From SZUA-36 sp963704855 (GTDB taxonomy: Bacteria > Pseudomonadota > Gammaproteobacteria > Xanthomonadales > SZUA-36), in contig CAVPHY010000002.1 of NCBI GenBank assembly GCA_963704855.1, positions 496,001 through 560,000 on the forward strand: DNA of 64,000 nt, written 5' to 3'. How positions within the stretch are numbered: the first letter of the stretch is position 1; every line of letters begins with the position of its first letter. This document shows positions 62,356-64,000 of this stretch, one piece after another. The notes under the pieces were generated by a model, which did no database searches, had not been told where the DNA came from, and saw only the letters and a list, made by a program, of their open reading frames with translations. The translations under genes were made by a program, and so were the position numbers.

Positions 62356-62461
62356 TGCAGCTCTCCTTAGATAACAAAGGCGGTGGCGCTGTTCCGTTTA
62401 AACGGTTTGGCGCATCCCGCCGACAATTGCATGACCGTAGTCATGCTCTCAAATACCACTT

Positions 62462-63805
62462 TTACCGGCGTACTACACCTGAACGCCCGTAGGACTTCAG
62501 GTTCGCCTTTTTCATCAGGTTATCGTATTTGTGCGATATAAGATGAGCCTGTACCTGGGCAATGAAGTCCATGATAACAACCACAACAATCAGCACTGAG
62601 GTACCACCGAAATAAAACGGTACTGCCCAAATCACCCGCAAAATGTCCGGTAACAGACAAACTGATACCAGGTATAAAGAACCAACCATCGTCAACCTGG
62701 TCAGTACATTATCAATATAGTCGGCGGTATGACGACCTGGACGGATACCAGGTATAAACGCACCGGACCGCTTCAGGTTGTCTGCCGTTTCCTTGGAGTT
62801 GAAAACCAAGGCCGTGTAAAAGAAACAGAAAAATATAATCAGTGACGAATACAAAATCGTGTATGGCAAATTACCCGGGGTCAGCGCTGCCGACACATCC
62901 GTTAACCAGCCCAGGTTTTCAGAAGTCGAAAACCATGTAGCCAAAGTCGATGGGAAGATCACCAGGCTTGAAGCAAAAATAGCTGGTATTACACCGGACA
63001 TATTCAGTTTCAAGGGTAGATGCGTTGCCTGGTTCTGATAGGCAACCCTGCCCTGACGTTGTGCATAATTGACTGTAATTCGACGCTGGCCACGCTCAAC
63101 CCGGACGATAAAGTAGACCACGCCAAGAACAAGCACCAGGATGAACAAGGTGGCAGGTATGCTGAGCTGACCGGTATTCACCAGTTCCAGCGTACCAGCA
63201 ATTGCACGTGGCAGCCCGGCAACGATACCTGCGAAAATAATCAGCGATATACCGTTACCTACGCCTCTTTCAGTAATCTGCTCACCAAGCCACATCAGGA
63301 ACAAGGTACCTGCCGTCAGTGTGACCAGTGCTGTAAATATAAATCCGAAACCGGGTGCGAATACCATCGAGGCCTGGCTCTGCAATGCAAGTGCCACACT
63401 ACCCGCCTGGATACCCGCCAGGACCACGGTGAAAATACGTGTGTACTGGGTGATCTTCTGGCGACCGCTTGAGCCTTCTTTCTTCAATTGCTGCAACTGC
63501 GGAACCGCGCTGCTCATCAACTGCATAATGATGGACGCAGATATATATGGCATGACACCCAGCGCAAACAGCGAGAACCGTTCCAACGCACCCCCGGTGA
63601 ACAGGTTGAACACATCGATAATGGTTCCCTGCTGCGAGTTCATGAACTGGAGCAGCGCTTGCGGGTTAACGCCGGGGACCGGAATGAAGGTACCAATGCG
63701 GTAAACAATCAGTGCGGCAAACACGAACAGTAAACGCTGGCGCAGTTCGGTCAAACGACCGATTCCACCAAGCGTATCTGCAACTTGTGAAGGCGTCTTC
63801 GCCAT
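62462..63805 (-). CDS. secY: Protein translocase subunit SecY
   Basis: The channel subunit of the Sec translocon, with ten membrane helices in 447 residues. Typical blocks are TELRQRLLFVFAALIVYRIGTFIPVPGVNP, MPYISASIIMQL, and the cytoplasmic loop FIPGIRPGRHTADYIDNVL. Its ATG shares a base with the rplO stop. Signal peptides on EnvC, CtpA, the M61 peptidase and the protein at 5988 imply use of this pathway. Confidence 0.98.
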   Translation of the reverse strand: MAKTPSQVADTLGGIGRLTELRQRLLFVFAALIVYRIGTFIPVPGVNPQALLQFMNSQQGTIIDVFNLFTGGALERFSLFALGVMPYISASIIMQLMSSAVPQLQQLKKEGSSGRQKITQYTRIFTVVLAGIQAGSVALALQSQASMVFAPGFGFIFTALVTLTAGTLFLMWLGEQITERGVGNGISLIIFAGIVAGLPRAIAGTLELVNTGQLSIPATLFILVLVLGVVYFIVRVERGQRRITVNYAQRQGRVAYQNQATHLPLKLNMSGVIPAIFASSLVIFPSTLATWFSTSENLGWLTDVSAALTPGNLPYTILYSSLIIFFCFFYTALVFNSKETADNLKRSGAFIPGIRPGRHTADYIDNVLTRLTMVGSLYLVSVCLLPDILRVIWAVPFYFGGTSVLIVVVVIMDFIAQVQAHLISHKYDNLMKKANLKSYGRSGVVRR

Positions 63806-64000
63806 TACTCGACCTTTCCACCCGCCGCTTCAATTGCCGCTTGCGCACCCTTGGTAACCGCCAGGCCCTTGAGCGTTACCGCCCGACCGACTTCACCGGT
63901 ATTAATGACTTTTACTTTGCGTGTATCGTGTTTAACGATACCGGCTTTTTTCAATACTTCCATATCAATGACGTCGGTATCCAGAGCCGCGATGTGATAA
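63805..64000 (-). CDS. rplO: 50S ribosomal protein L15 (partial, 5' end outside window)
   Basis: Only the last 65 codons are present. The sequence (IDMEVLKKAGIVKHDTRKVKV, then NTGEVGRAVTLKGLAVTKGAQAAIEAAGGKVE) is the L15 C-terminus. Its stop overlaps the secY start by one base (TAATG), the usual rplO-secY junction. Confidence 0.93.
   Translation of the reverse strand, partial: YHIAALDTDVIDMEVLKKAGIVKHDTRKVKVINTGEVGRAVTLKGLAVTKGAQAAIEAAGGKVE

Noticed and set aside
1..64000. CRISPR arrays, insertion sequences, prophage genes and tRNA genes
   Set aside because: No regularly spaced repeats, transposase or integrase signatures, or tRNA cloverleaf sequences were found on either strand by reading.

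Overview
The window is a contiguous piece of a gammaproteobacterial chromosome, almost fully coding and moderately GC-rich. Gene order supports this: trxA diverging from rhlB and followed by rho; a YibN-like rhodanese with secB and gpsA; ftsE-ftsX followed by rpoH; and the end of the large ribosomal operon (rplO-secY-rpmJ-rpsM-rpsK-rpsD-rpoA-rplQ). The Pseudomonas-like split class II ribonucleotide reductase (nrdJa/nrdJb), class II DAHP synthase and aa3-type oxidase fit an aerobic, free-living, probably environmental lineage outside the enterics. Genus cannot be read from the sequence. I found no prophage, transposase, CRISPR array, tRNA or rRNA gene.

Layout. 1-2716: a nucleoside salvage operon (deoA-deoD-cdd) translationally coupled to a Tat-exported gluconate 2-dehydrogenase subunit 3-like protein. 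2794-5770: nrdJa-nrdJb behind a promoter carrying two NrdR boxes 32 bp apart. 5988-13480: a small exported protein of unknown role, trmL, gpsA-secB-rhodanese, then gpmI-envC-ctpA. 13502-17004: DUF1820, rhomboid, gspB and gspA. 17426-25026: a full cytochrome c oxidase locus (coxB, coxA, a 43-residue membrane protein, ctaG, coxC, then surf1, an SCO-like protein, ctaA, ctaB), followed by gcvP. 28110-34227: rpoH, ftsX-ftsE, rhlB, trxA, rho. 34379-36812: mdh and asnA. 36889-44638: the methylmalonyl-CoA route (mcm, pccB, pccA, meaB, epimerase), preceded by an ABM-domain gene and a stand-alone FabD-like acyltransferase. 45893-51572: bipA, an M61 peptidase, class II DAHP synthase and dsbB. 51666-56073: hutU-hutH-hutI. 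56201-56463: a GC-rich element bounded by a 20-bp inverted repeat and full of internal hairpins. 56707-59086: Fur-controlled feoA-feoB. 59226-64000: the ribosomal/secY/rpoA block.

The set describes a respiring heterotroph. Histidine degradation feeds glutamate, propionyl-CoA from odd-chain and branched substrates enters the TCA cycle as succinyl-CoA, and electrons reach a heme-copper oxidase. Both NrdJ and methylmalonyl-CoA mutase need adenosylcobalamin, so the organism depends on B12.

The least explained object is the palindromic element at 56201-56463 between hutI and feoA. It codes for no recognisable protein and looks like a structured RNA, a small non-autonomous mobile element, or a ribozyme/intron remnant.
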